Assembly: GCA_026706505.1 (NCBI GenBank)
Contig: JAPOYQ010000032.1
Span: 1 to 6,861 of the forward strand
Origin: Gemmatimonadota bacterium
Lineage (GTDB): Bacteria; Latescibacterota; UBA2968; UBA8231
DNA length: 6,861 nucleotides
Direction of reading: 5' to 3'
In this document: in pieces, positions 1 through 5,489 of the stretch
Position numbering within the stretch: the first letter of the stretch is position 1
Layout of the letters: every line of letters starts with the position of its first letter
The notes under the pieces: generated by a model
What the model saw: the letters and a program-made list of their open reading frames with translations, nothing else
The model's database searches: none
What the model was told of the DNA's origin: nothing
Program-made: the position numbers and the translations under genes

Positions 1-1613
1 TTAAATCTCATCCTTTGTCGTCCATCAACTCCTATTCCCGACGGTTCGCTCGGCCCCAGGTCTATGTCTTGGCCGCGGTGATAATTGCGCCCCATCAGAT
101 ATTTGATATCCAACTCCACATCGCGCACAAAAATTTCTGGCAGCGCTTGGGCATCCCGCCGTACCAATTCGACTGCGAGCGTGTTGTTCCCCTTTTTCGG
201 CCAGTGTTTGGCATCCAGCCTAAACGCGTACCAATATCCCGACCCCGTGCGATAGCGCGGAGCCGACATTCGGTACATTTCGTTGATCTTGCGCAACAGA
301 CTGGCGGGCAACTCCCGGCCATTGAGATAGAACTTCAGTCGGTCGCGCTCAGTGTGACTCATCACCCGTACCCGCAGCAACACTTCGTGTACCCGGCCGA
401 CCTTGGCCCAGCGTCGCAAATCGTCGCTGACCGACAAGGTGATGGAAGCCTTGTGGCCCTTTTGCAAATAGGCCGGTAGCTGCATGGTCGTCCCCGGCTC
501 GGTGGTGGGTTCGGGGTAGCGCCCGGTCACGGTTGGTATGTAGTAAATTTTGTCGCGCGCGGCCATGACCTCTGGATAGGGCAGTTCCCGCAGCTTCTCG
601 TAAAAAGAAGCTTGGTACGGCCAATTCCCAAACCAGTGCGCCAAGTACAAGCCATCAACGCCCTGCGCCCAGTAGTTGCAGGCGGCCCCGCGCACCATCT
701 CAATGGTCGCCTCCCCCAAGCGATCCGAGTCCACGTGGCTTTGCAAGGCCGCGTGCACCCGACAACCCGTGCCCTCGGCCGCCGCAACCAAGGGCCGAAA
801 ATCAACGGTCGAATCCAACAGTTCGGGGCCGGAAAACGCCTGGCCGATCAGCACATCGACTAGCCCTTCGCGCAACCACGCTTCGACGTCCATGCCGACG
901 GCATAGCACCCCTCGATGCTATAGGGGATGCGGATGGCCAACTCGCGTTGCTTGCCGCTCCGCTTGACAGCGCGATACACTTTGCGCACCCACTCGGTCA
1001 TAATCTCGCGGCCAGCATCGACCTCGTCTGGGTGGAAGTAGTAGGGCTGGTAGTTCATCTGCAACTCAAAGCCATCGACCGGATATTTTTTTAGCGTCTC
1101 GGCAATCAGGGCAAAGCGCTCGTCGCGGACTTCTTTGTGCTTGAAGTCGAGACAGGTGTAGCCGGGATAGTCGTCGGGCACACCGTCTTGCGCACCGATT
1201 TCGAGATGGGCATTGTCAAAGCGGAAATCCGAGCAGCGCACGTCCTCTTCCCGCGGCCCCCGGCCCTGCTGTACCAACAGCGTCGGATACACCTGCTTGC
1301 CGTACTGGTGGGCGCGGTCGCAAATCAGGCGCAGAGGATCGTGCCCCTTGCGAATTAGGTCGCGGGCATTTTGGTGGGCGCGGCGAAAAATCAGATGCGG
1401 CCACCGCTTCATATTGTGCCCCCACAGCTCCCCGACCTCGGTGTCGTGTAGCACCGTGCGGCCATCGCCGAGGCAAAACATGATGGCTTCGACCGGCGTG
1501 CCCAACAGCTCGTCCACCCCCTGCTCATACTCCTCCTTCTGGATCGGCGGCTCGTACATGTAAATCAGCGGGTGCCGCCCGTCGTGGTAAAACATGATTT
1601 TGGGCTTGGACAT
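1..1613 (-). CDS. Glycoside-hydrolase-like barrel protein with C-terminal beta domain, 3' end cut by window edge
   Basis: The reading frame runs without a stop from an ATG at 1613 to the left edge, giving 537 visible residues; the TTA at positions 1-3 is out of frame, so the true end lies outside. There is no signal peptide (it begins MSKPKIMFYHDGRHPLIYMY), so the protein is probably cytoplasmic. Residues about 1-370 look like an alpha/beta barrel: strands ending in acidic or aromatic residues recur, for example VDGFELQMN (179-187, with E183) and DGLYLAHW (320-327). This resembles the glycosyl-hydrolase-like-10 type of barrel, but I cannot name a family or assign catalytic residues with confidence. 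Residues about 378-520 are rich in beta-strand patterns (ASITLSV, VLLRVRVM, LKFYLNGREL, NTLAVELV), like a jelly-roll or carbohydrate-binding module. An AGGAG at 1621-1625 lies 7 bases before the ATG. The stop of the upstream Gfo/Idh/MocA gene is 12 bases away, so the two are cotranscribed. Substrate unknown; sugar hydrolysis or binding is inferred. Confidence 0.8.
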   Translation of the reverse strand, partial: MSKPKIMFYHDGRHPLIYMYEPPIQKEEYEQGVDELLGTPVEAIMFCLGDGRTVLHDTEVGELWGHNMKRWPHLIFRRAHQNARDLIRKGHDPLRLICDRAHQYGKQVYPTLLVQQGRGPREEDVRCSDFRFDNAHLEIGAQDGVPDDYPGYTCLDFKHKEVRDERFALIAETLKKYPVDGFELQMNYQPYYFHPDEVDAGREIMTEWVRKVYRAVKRSGKQRELAIRIPYSIEGCYAVGMDVEAWLREGLVDVLIGQAFSGPELLDSTVDFRPLVAAAEGTGCRVHAALQSHVDSDRLGEATIEMVRGAACNYWAQGVDGLYLAHWFGNWPYQASFYEKLRELPYPEVMAARDKIYYIPTVTGRYPEPTTEPGTTMQLPAYLQKGHKASITLSVSDDLRRWAKVGRVHEVLLRVRVMSHTERDRLKFYLNGRELPASLLRKINEMYRMSAPRYRTGSGYWYAFRLDAKHWPKKGNNTLAVELVRRDAQALPEIFVRDVELDIKYLMGRNYHRGQDIDLGPSEPSGIGVDGRQRMRF

Positions 1614-1625
1614 TATCTCACTCCT

Positions 1626-2729
1626 TCAGGTCCAGTTGCGCGAATCGGGCACGGCCACCCAAGCCGACCCTTGGGCAATTGACTGTTGGCTGACGAGGCC
1701 GGGCAAGGTCATGTCCATCGCTAAGTCGATACCAATGGTCGGCTCCTTTTCCCCGCGGATAGCCGCAACAAAGTCCTGTACCTCCCAATAGTCACCACCA
1801 CCGTGCCCGGCGGCAAGGGCTTCTGCGGGCGGATGCCGCCAATGATCGGGCAAAAACTCCTCTAGGGCCTCCAAAGGCTCCCAGCGCGGCTGCGCGCTGC
1901 GGTTGCGCAGCCAGATTTTGGCCGTGGCCTCAAAGCCGTCGGCTGACTCGTACGCGCCATCGGTCCCCTGCAACGCATAATGCACCATGTGGTGCGGCCG
2001 GTCCGAGAGCATATCGACCCGGATGTGCGCCAGCCCGCCGCCTGAGAGCCGGCACATCATGGTTACCGAGTCCTCCATTTCGTACAAATCGCCGCGCGGA
2101 TCGCGGTAGTGGTGCCCAGTGCCCACGGCGCAGACGGCCACCACTCGCTGCCCGGCAAACCACGTCAGCACCGGTCCCAAGCTATGCGTACCATAGGTGC
2201 AGCCATTGACGCCCGTCTGCCAGCGCCGCCGCCAAGGCGTGGTCTCGTTGCGCTCTTTCAGTTCGTGGATATAAGCCCCTTCGGCGTAGTACAGCTCGCC
2301 GAAAAAGCCGCGCTTGACCAGCGCTTTTACCAGTGTGTTGGGCTTGGTGTACACGTAATTCTCGGCCATCATATACACGGCGCGGCTGCGCCGCGCCGCG
2401 CGCGTCAAATCGCGGCATTCCTCGACCGACACGCCGGCCGTCACCTCGCTCAGCACGTGGATGTCGCGCTCCAAGGCCGCGATGGCCTGAGGCGCGTGCC
2501 ACGGCATGGGCGTGCCCACGACGACCGCGTCCACCCCCCCAGCGTCGAGCATTTCGTCCGTATCTGTAAAGACCTGTTCGACGCCCAATTCAGCCGCGTG
2601 GCACTCAACCTCTTCACGACGGATGTCGCACAACGCGGTAACTTCCGTAGCCGGATGGGTTAGCAGAGTGGGGATAAAGCCGCTTCCGCGACCAGCGGCC
2701 CCAATGACGCCAAAACGTATTTTGTCCAT
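1626..2729 (-). CDS. Gfo/Idh/MocA-family NAD(P)-binding protein, GH109-like
   Basis: This 367-residue protein has the two-domain layout of the family. The N-terminal Rossmann fold opens with FGVIGAAGRGSG (6-17), the dinucleotide loop, and has an acidic strand end at ALCDIR (32-37). The usual EKP motif with its catalytic lysine is replaced by EVT at 95-97 (LSEVTAGVSVEE). The C-terminal domain carries YGTHSLGPV (179-187) and GHGGGD (308-313), which match in form the Y-x-T-H-G-L-G-P and GHGGMD signatures I know from GH109 alpha-N-acetylgalactosaminidases. Those enzymes use tightly held NAD+ for redox-neutral glycoside cleavage. A sugar-active enzyme is likely; net dehydrogenase activity is less so without the lysine. 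No Tat or Sec signal is present, unlike many exported GH109-type proteins. The ATG at 2729 puts the Rossmann strand at the very N-terminus, but no clear Shine-Dalgarno precedes it. It is first in the operon with the barrel protein downstream. Confidence 0.9.
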   Translation of the reverse strand: MDKIRFGVIGAAGRGSGFIPTLLTHPATEVTALCDIRREEVECHAAELGVEQVFTDTDEMLDAGGVDAVVVGTPMPWHAPQAIAALERDIHVLSEVTAGVSVEECRDLTRAARRSRAVYMMAENYVYTKPNTLVKALVKRGFFGELYYAEGAYIHELKERNETTPWRRRWQTGVNGCTYGTHSLGPVLTWFAGQRVVAVCAVGTGHHYRDPRGDLYEMEDSVTMMCRLSGGGLAHIRVDMLSDRPHHMVHYALQGTDGAYESADGFEATAKIWLRNRSAQPRWEPLEALEEFLPDHWRHPPAEALAAGHGGGDYWEVQDFVAAIRGEKEPTIGIDLAMDMTLPGLVSQQSIAQGSAWVAVPDSRNWT

Positions 2730-2731
2730 GT

Positions 2732-2761
2732 TCTATACCGTTTGACAATCGGCCCGAACAA
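2732..2761 (-). promoter_or_regulatory. Weak candidate promoter for the Gfo/Idh operon
   Basis: Read on the minus strand, TTGTTC (2761-2756) and TATAGA (2737-2732) are 18 bases apart. The -10-like box lies only 2 bases from the ATG, too close for a normal or a typical leaderless start, so this may be chance. A perfect minus-strand TATAAT at 2824-2819 inside the neighbouring gene has no convincing -35 box but would give a leader of about 80 bases. Confidence 0.2.
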
Positions 2762-2770
2762 CCGTACTGT
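2742..2770 (+). promoter_or_regulatory. Candidate promoter for the DUF5069-like gene
   Basis: A perfect TTGACA (2742-2747) is followed after 17 bases by TACTGT (2765-2770), which keeps the three most conserved -10 positions (T, A and final T). Transcription would start near 2777, leaving a leader of about 36 bases with the ribosome binding site. The -10 lies inside the dyad at 2758-2773, so a protein bound there would block it. The dyad plus T-tract also reads as a terminator, which is the main reason for doubt. Confidence 0.45.
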
Positions 2771-2785
2771 TGTAGGCCGTTTTTT
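2750..2785 (+). promoter_or_regulatory. Nested inverted repeat followed by T6: operator or terminator/attenuator
   Basis: The outer arms CGGCC (2750-2754) and GGCCG (2775-2779) are perfect complements. Between them lies ACAACCGTACTGTTGT (2758-2773), a 16-base dyad around GTAC in which seven of eight symmetric pairs are complementary. GGCCG is directly followed by TTTTTT (2780-2785). As RNA on the plus strand it folds into a two-segment hairpin with a U-tract, as an intrinsic terminator or attenuator would. As DNA it looks like an operator between divergent transcription units. The sequence alone does not decide between them. The T-tract lies on only one side, so a terminator would act on plus-strand transcripts only. 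Confidence 0.5.
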
Positions 2786-2800
2786 CAACTCATTCCCTAT

Positions 2801-2806
2801 AGGAGG
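2801..2806 (+). promoter_or_regulatory. Strong Shine-Dalgarno of the DUF5069-like gene
   Basis: A perfect AGGAGG lies 6 bases before the ATG at 2813 and fixes that start. It sits inside a small dyad, ATTCC (2792-2796) and GGAAT (2805-2809), which could pair weakly and cover the site. Confidence 0.85.
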
Positions 2807-2812
2807 AATCTC

Positions 2813-3247
2813 ATGGCCATTATACCTAACATTAGTTCGGATATCGCCGGGCCGCTCGGCGCGATTCACTTGCCCCGCCTGTGGTCCAAGCTGCGCTTGA
2901 GCGCGGCTGGCGAATTGCCCGCAGACTACCCGGAATGCGGCGCGGGCTTCGATCAGATGGTCCTCGACGGCCTCAGCATCGATCGCGACGCGGCCGTGGC
3001 TTACGTCAAGGACAACAAGGCCAGCTACATCGAATTTGAAAACTGGGTCAAGGCCCAGCGCGGCGGCTCCATTCCGCAGAGCGAAATCGACGCTTCCAAC
3101 GCCGCCATCCGCGGCTACAACCACGACGACGAGACCCGTACCGACATCCTCGGTGCCGCTGGCGTCGGCGACGACGGCAGCATTCTCGACGCCGTCAACC
3201 TCAACAACCTCGACGACTGGACTGAACTGCACAACGCCCTGAGCTAA
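2813..3247 (+). CDS. DUF5069-like small protein
   Basis: This 144-residue soluble acidic protein has no signal peptide or membrane segment. Residues 15-29 (LGAIHLPRLWSKLRL) followed by a short linker and FDQMVLDGLSID (46-57) resemble the opening of DUF5069 proteins, in which a G-x-I-x-LPR-x-x-x-K stretch precedes a compact helical region. The second half contains an Asn/Asp-rich stretch (NHDDETRTDILG, 102-113; DAVNLNNLDDW, 126-136). Function is unknown for the family, and the assignment is by pattern only. The gene stands alone: a TTGACA promoter candidate and perfect AGGAGG in front, a strong intrinsic terminator behind. Many codons in its 3' half end in C (GAC, AAC, CTC, GTC, GCC), which with the strong signals suggests high expression. 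It diverges from the Gfo/Idh operon across 83 bases and may share control with it. Confidence 0.85.
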   Translation: MAIIPNISSDIAGPLGAIHLPRLWSKLRLSAAGELPADYPECGAGFDQMVLDGLSIDRDAAVAYVKDNKASYIEFENWVKAQRGGSIPQSEIDASNAAIRGYNHDDETRTDILGAAGVGDDGSILDAVNLNNLDDWTELHNALS

Positions 3248-3271
3248 CAGGACATCATCCCACTCGTCTGC

Positions 3272-3312
3272 CGGCCCGCTTCCTCTCGTTGGAGGCGGGC
3301 CGCTTTGTTGTC
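3272..3312 (+). terminator. Intrinsic terminator after the DUF5069-like gene
   Basis: CGGCCCGCTTCC (3272-3283) pairs with GGAGGCGGGCCG (3291-3302) as a 12-base-pair stem with one G-T pair and a 7-base loop. It is followed by CTTTGTTGT, a moderately T-rich tail. It begins 24 bases after the stop codon and separates this gene from the M20 gene. Confidence 0.88.
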
Positions 3313-3347
3313 TCTCGCTCGCCTATTCATACCGCCTTTTGATGGGG

Positions 3348-3377
3348 CTGTCAACGCCCTTGCTAGCCTCCTACTAA
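3348..3377 (+). promoter_or_regulatory. Weak candidate promoter for the M20 gene
   Basis: CTGTCA (3348-3353) and TACTAA (3372-3377) are 18 bases apart in a patch more AT-rich than its surroundings (CTACTAAATATG). The terminator just upstream means the M20 gene needs its own promoter, and this is the best pair in the gap. Neither box is close to consensus. Confidence 0.3.
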
Positions 3378-3433
3378 ATATGTACCTTGTGCCGCCCATT
3401 CTCCTCGGTGCCCTCAGCGAAATCAGGTCTGCA

Positions 3434-4564
3434 ATGAAACTCGATGTCGTACAACTGACCCAAGAATTAGTCGCCTATCCCTCGGAAAGCCAAACCAGCA
3501 ACGTCGAAGTCACCCAACACGTAGCCGGAGTCTTAGACCAGCTTGGTTTCCAAATAGAAGAGGTGCCCTACACAGATGAGGCAGGCGTAGATAAGCTCTC
3601 CATCGTCGGCAAGTTGGGCACTGGAGAGGGCGGGCTAGCCCTGATGAGCCACGACGATGTCGTCCCCGCCAATCCCGCCGACGGTTGGCTTCGCGACCCC
3701 TACGAATCCTACGAGGCCAATGGTAAACTCTACGGCCGCGGCTCCTGCGACATGAAAGGCCCTCTTGCCGCTTCGATTTGCGCGGCCGCCCGCTTCAAGG
3801 CCGCCGATCTCAAAGCCCCCCTTTACATTGTCGTCACGGCCGACGAAGAGGTCCTCTGCGTCGGCGCGCAAAAGGTCACGGCCCATTCCAAGTTCTTTGC
3901 CGAGGCCAGCACCGGCTGCGGCATCATCTGCGAACCCACCAGCCTCCTCGTCGTCCACGCCCACAAAGGCTCGCTCGCCATGCAAGTCACGGCCAAAGGA
4001 CGGCCCGCGCACACCAGTACCTTGAAGGGCACCAACGCCAACCTCAAAATGATCCCCTTTCTCGCGGAAATGAAGAGATTCAACGAACGAGTGCTCAGCG
4101 CGCGCCGCTACCGCAATGAGGAATTCGCGCCGCCGCATTCCGAGTGGTGCATCGGCATCAACGACCACAACCGCGCCACCAACATTTCCCCCGCCCAGAG
4201 CATCTGCACCCTCAACTATCGCCCCATGCCCGGCATCGACGTCGATGATATCATCGACAGAACCCGCAAAAGTGCAAAAAAACACGGCCTCGACTTTGAG
4301 CTCAAACATCGCGGCGAGCCGCTCTACACGGCGGTGGACGCTCCACTGGTCCGCACGGCGCTCAAGCTAACGGGCCGTCGCAAACCCACTACAGTGGCCT
4401 ACGGCACCGACGGCATGGCTTTTTTCAAGAAAATGAAACAAATGATCGTCCTCGGCCCAGGCGACATTGCACAAGCCCACACCGCCAACGAATGGATCAA
4501 AACCGACCAACTGCACGCAGGCGTCGATCTCTACGCCCGCTTCATCGAGCACACCTGCGTTTAG
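3434..4564 (+). CDS. M20-family amidohydrolase/peptidase, ArgE/DapE type
   Basis: This 376-residue protein is a two-zinc M20 hydrolase of usual length. It shows MSHDDVVPA (71-79; ligand H73, D75), GRGSCDMKG (101-109; bridging D106), TADEEV (135-140; catalytic E138, ligand E139), ICEPTS (165-170; ligand E167), RPAHTS (190-195; H193 of the lid domain) and AHTANE (348-353; ligand H349). The full active site is present. GRGSCDMKG and ADEEVLCVGA look most like N-acetylornithine deacetylase (ArgE), which frees ornithine for arginine synthesis. Succinyl-diaminopimelate desuccinylase (DapE) or a general acyl-amino-acid hydrolase remains possible; the lysine-pathway gene asd is near but on the other strand. 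I chose the ATG at 3434 because MKLDVVQLTQELVAYPS is a standard family start. An in-frame TTG at 3305 would add 43 residues beginning in the terminator tail and is unlikely. Only a weak AGG precedes the ATG. Confidence 0.92.
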   Translation: MKLDVVQLTQELVAYPSESQTSNVEVTQHVAGVLDQLGFQIEEVPYTDEAGVDKLSIVGKLGTGEGGLALMSHDDVVPANPADGWLRDPYESYEANGKLYGRGSCDMKGPLAASICAAARFKAADLKAPLYIVVTADEEVLCVGAQKVTAHSKFFAEASTGCGIICEPTSLLVVHAHKGSLAMQVTAKGRPAHTSTLKGTNANLKMIPFLAEMKRFNERVLSARRYRNEEFAPPHSEWCIGINDHNRATNISPAQSICTLNYRPMPGIDVDDIIDRTRKSAKKHGLDFELKHRGEPLYTAVDAPLVRTALKLTGRRKPTTVAYGTDGMAFFKKMKQMIVLGPGDIAQAHTANEWIKTDQLHAGVDLYARFIEHTCV

Positions 4565-4665
4565 ATGCCGAAAAGAGCTAACGTCGGAATTCTTTTTATT
4601 ACGCGGTAAAGGTAGGAATATAAAGTTACAAGATCTTTACGGATCAGCAGGCTTTCGCTACCCCT
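4565..4665. other. AT-rich gap between convergent genes
   Basis: This gap separates the M20 gene from the dioxygenase gene. It is clearly more AT-rich than the flanking genes. It has a T-run on the plus strand (TTCTTTTTATT, 4590-4600) preceded only by a 4-base-pair stem (CCGA 4568-4571 with TCGG 4584-4587). GTAAAG (4607-4612) and CTTTAC (4635-4640) are complementary but far apart. I see no convincing intrinsic terminator for either strand and no gene. Confidence 0.5.
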
Positions 4666-5475
4666 TCAATCCCAAAGATCCACCCCAGCTAACTTCCGCC
4701 CCACACTCGTCAACTCAGCCGTCTTTTCCTCGTGATGCTCGCGTTCCTCGGCGTAGCGCCCCAACCCGGACAGCCGCCGCTGCCAAAAATCCGTGCGCAA
4801 CCGCCGCGCCTCTTCGCTCTCTCCGGCTGGACTCATGGTGATGTACTGCGCCACGCGCGGCGCGGCGCCGCGATTGACGCTCGCCGTGTGCGGCAGAGCG
4901 GTGCGCCAGATAACCAAATCGCCTGCTTCAGCACCGATGCGCTGCGCTCCCAAGGCCAGCAGATCTTGCTCGCGGGGGTTGGCTTCCTCCGGTAACTCGT
5001 CGAGCCATGCCTCTAGGCGCTGGTGGAATCCCGGCACGCAGATAAAGGCCCCCTGCTCGGCCGGCGTATCGCTCAGATAGAGCACGCCCTGCACCCCAAA
5101 GGACAACGGCCGCTTATCCAAGGACGCGTCCCAGTGCAGATTGTGCTCGGGCGCATCTTTGTCTAGGGTTGGCGGATTGATGCTGGCCCGGTCGTGGCTG
5201 ACCCACAGCTTGTCCGTGCCCCAAATCTGGCTAAAGGCCCGGTGGACCCGAGGGGCCGTGCGATTGTCCCACATGGTTTGGTGGTGGTAAATTTCGACCA
5301 TGATGCCGCGCCGATCCTCTGGATACCAAGTCTCTGGATCGTCTGGGTCCATGCCCGTAAACGCCCACACCGCCCGCCCAGTGCGCTCGGCCTGGTCGCG
5401 GTCGATTACCTGACGCGCAACCACGTACCCCTCTTCGGCAAAGAAATCCAGTTCTTCCCTACTCAAGACATCCAT
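4666..5475 (-). CDS. PhyH-family Fe(II)/2-oxoglutarate-dependent dioxygenase
   Basis: This 269-residue soluble protein belongs to the phytanoyl-CoA dioxygenase (PhyH) superfamily. The iron-binding facial triad is visible as HWD (H114, D116) and the distal H196 in LPHTASVN. R207 in APRVAQYI is the expected 2-oxoglutarate-binding arginine. A double-stranded beta-helix core is suggested by FGVQGVLYLSD, QGAFICVPGFH and GDLVIWRTALPH. Members hydroxylate small molecules with oxygen and 2-oxoglutarate, and the substrate cannot be read from sequence. It lacks the histidine/acid motif I associate with ectoine hydroxylase EctD. I chose the ATG at 5475 because MDVLSREELDFFAEEGYVV is a typical PhyH opening and AGGGAG lies 6 bases upstream. 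The frame stays open to 5577, but that extension lies within asd and reads as junk. It starts 14 bases after the asd stop, so it is the last gene of that operon. Confidence 0.9.
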   Translation of the reverse strand: MDVLSREELDFFAEEGYVVARQVIDRDQAERTGRAVWAFTGMDPDDPETWYPEDRRGIMVEIYHHQTMWDNRTAPRVHRAFSQIWGTDKLWVSHDRASINPPTLDKDAPEHNLHWDASLDKRPLSFGVQGVLYLSDTPAEQGAFICVPGFHQRLEAWLDELPEEANPREQDLLALGAQRIGAEAGDLVIWRTALPHTASVNRGAAPRVAQYITMSPAGESEEARRLRTDFWQRRLSGLGRYAEEREHHEEKTAELTSVGRKLAGVDLWD

Positions 5476-5489
5476 GGCAGGCTCCCTCG

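Noticed and set aside
1..3. TTA at the left edge as the stop of the barrel-protein gene
   Set aside because: It is out of frame: codons of that gene fall on 3-5, 6-8 and so on. The codon covering positions 1-2 is incomplete, so the stop cannot be placed.
15..479. Plus-strand open frame (154 codons) opposite the barrel-protein gene
   Set aside because: The minus-strand frame is continuous from 1613 to the edge with protein-like composition. The plus frame has no ribosome binding site or motif.
2109..2663. Long plus-strand open frame (184 codons) opposite the Gfo/Idh gene
   Set aside because: The minus strand has clear family motifs throughout. The plus frame gives an Arg/Pro/His-rich product with no recognisable motif and no ribosome binding site, as expected of a GC-rich antisense shadow.
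2730..2737. Leaderless transcription of the Gfo gene from TATAGA
   Set aside because: The box ends 2 bases before the ATG. A start at the ATG would need about 6-7 bases, so the fit is poor even though no Shine-Dalgarno is visible.
2660..3232. Minus-strand open frame (190 codons) across the divergent region and the DUF5069-like gene
   Set aside because: It overlaps the start of the Gfo gene, has a Val/Asp-rich product with no motif, and conflicts with the strong plus-strand signals (AGGAGG, terminator).
3305..3433. 43-residue N-terminal extension of the M20 protein from a TTG
   Set aside because: It begins in the tail of the upstream terminator and has no ribosome binding site. Family members start at the MKLDVVQLTQEL-type segment.
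3635..4309. Minus-strand open frame (224 codons) inside the M20 gene
   Set aside because: It lies wholly within a gene with a complete M20 active site. The product is a low-complexity Gly/Val/Ala string caused by C-ending codons on the other strand.
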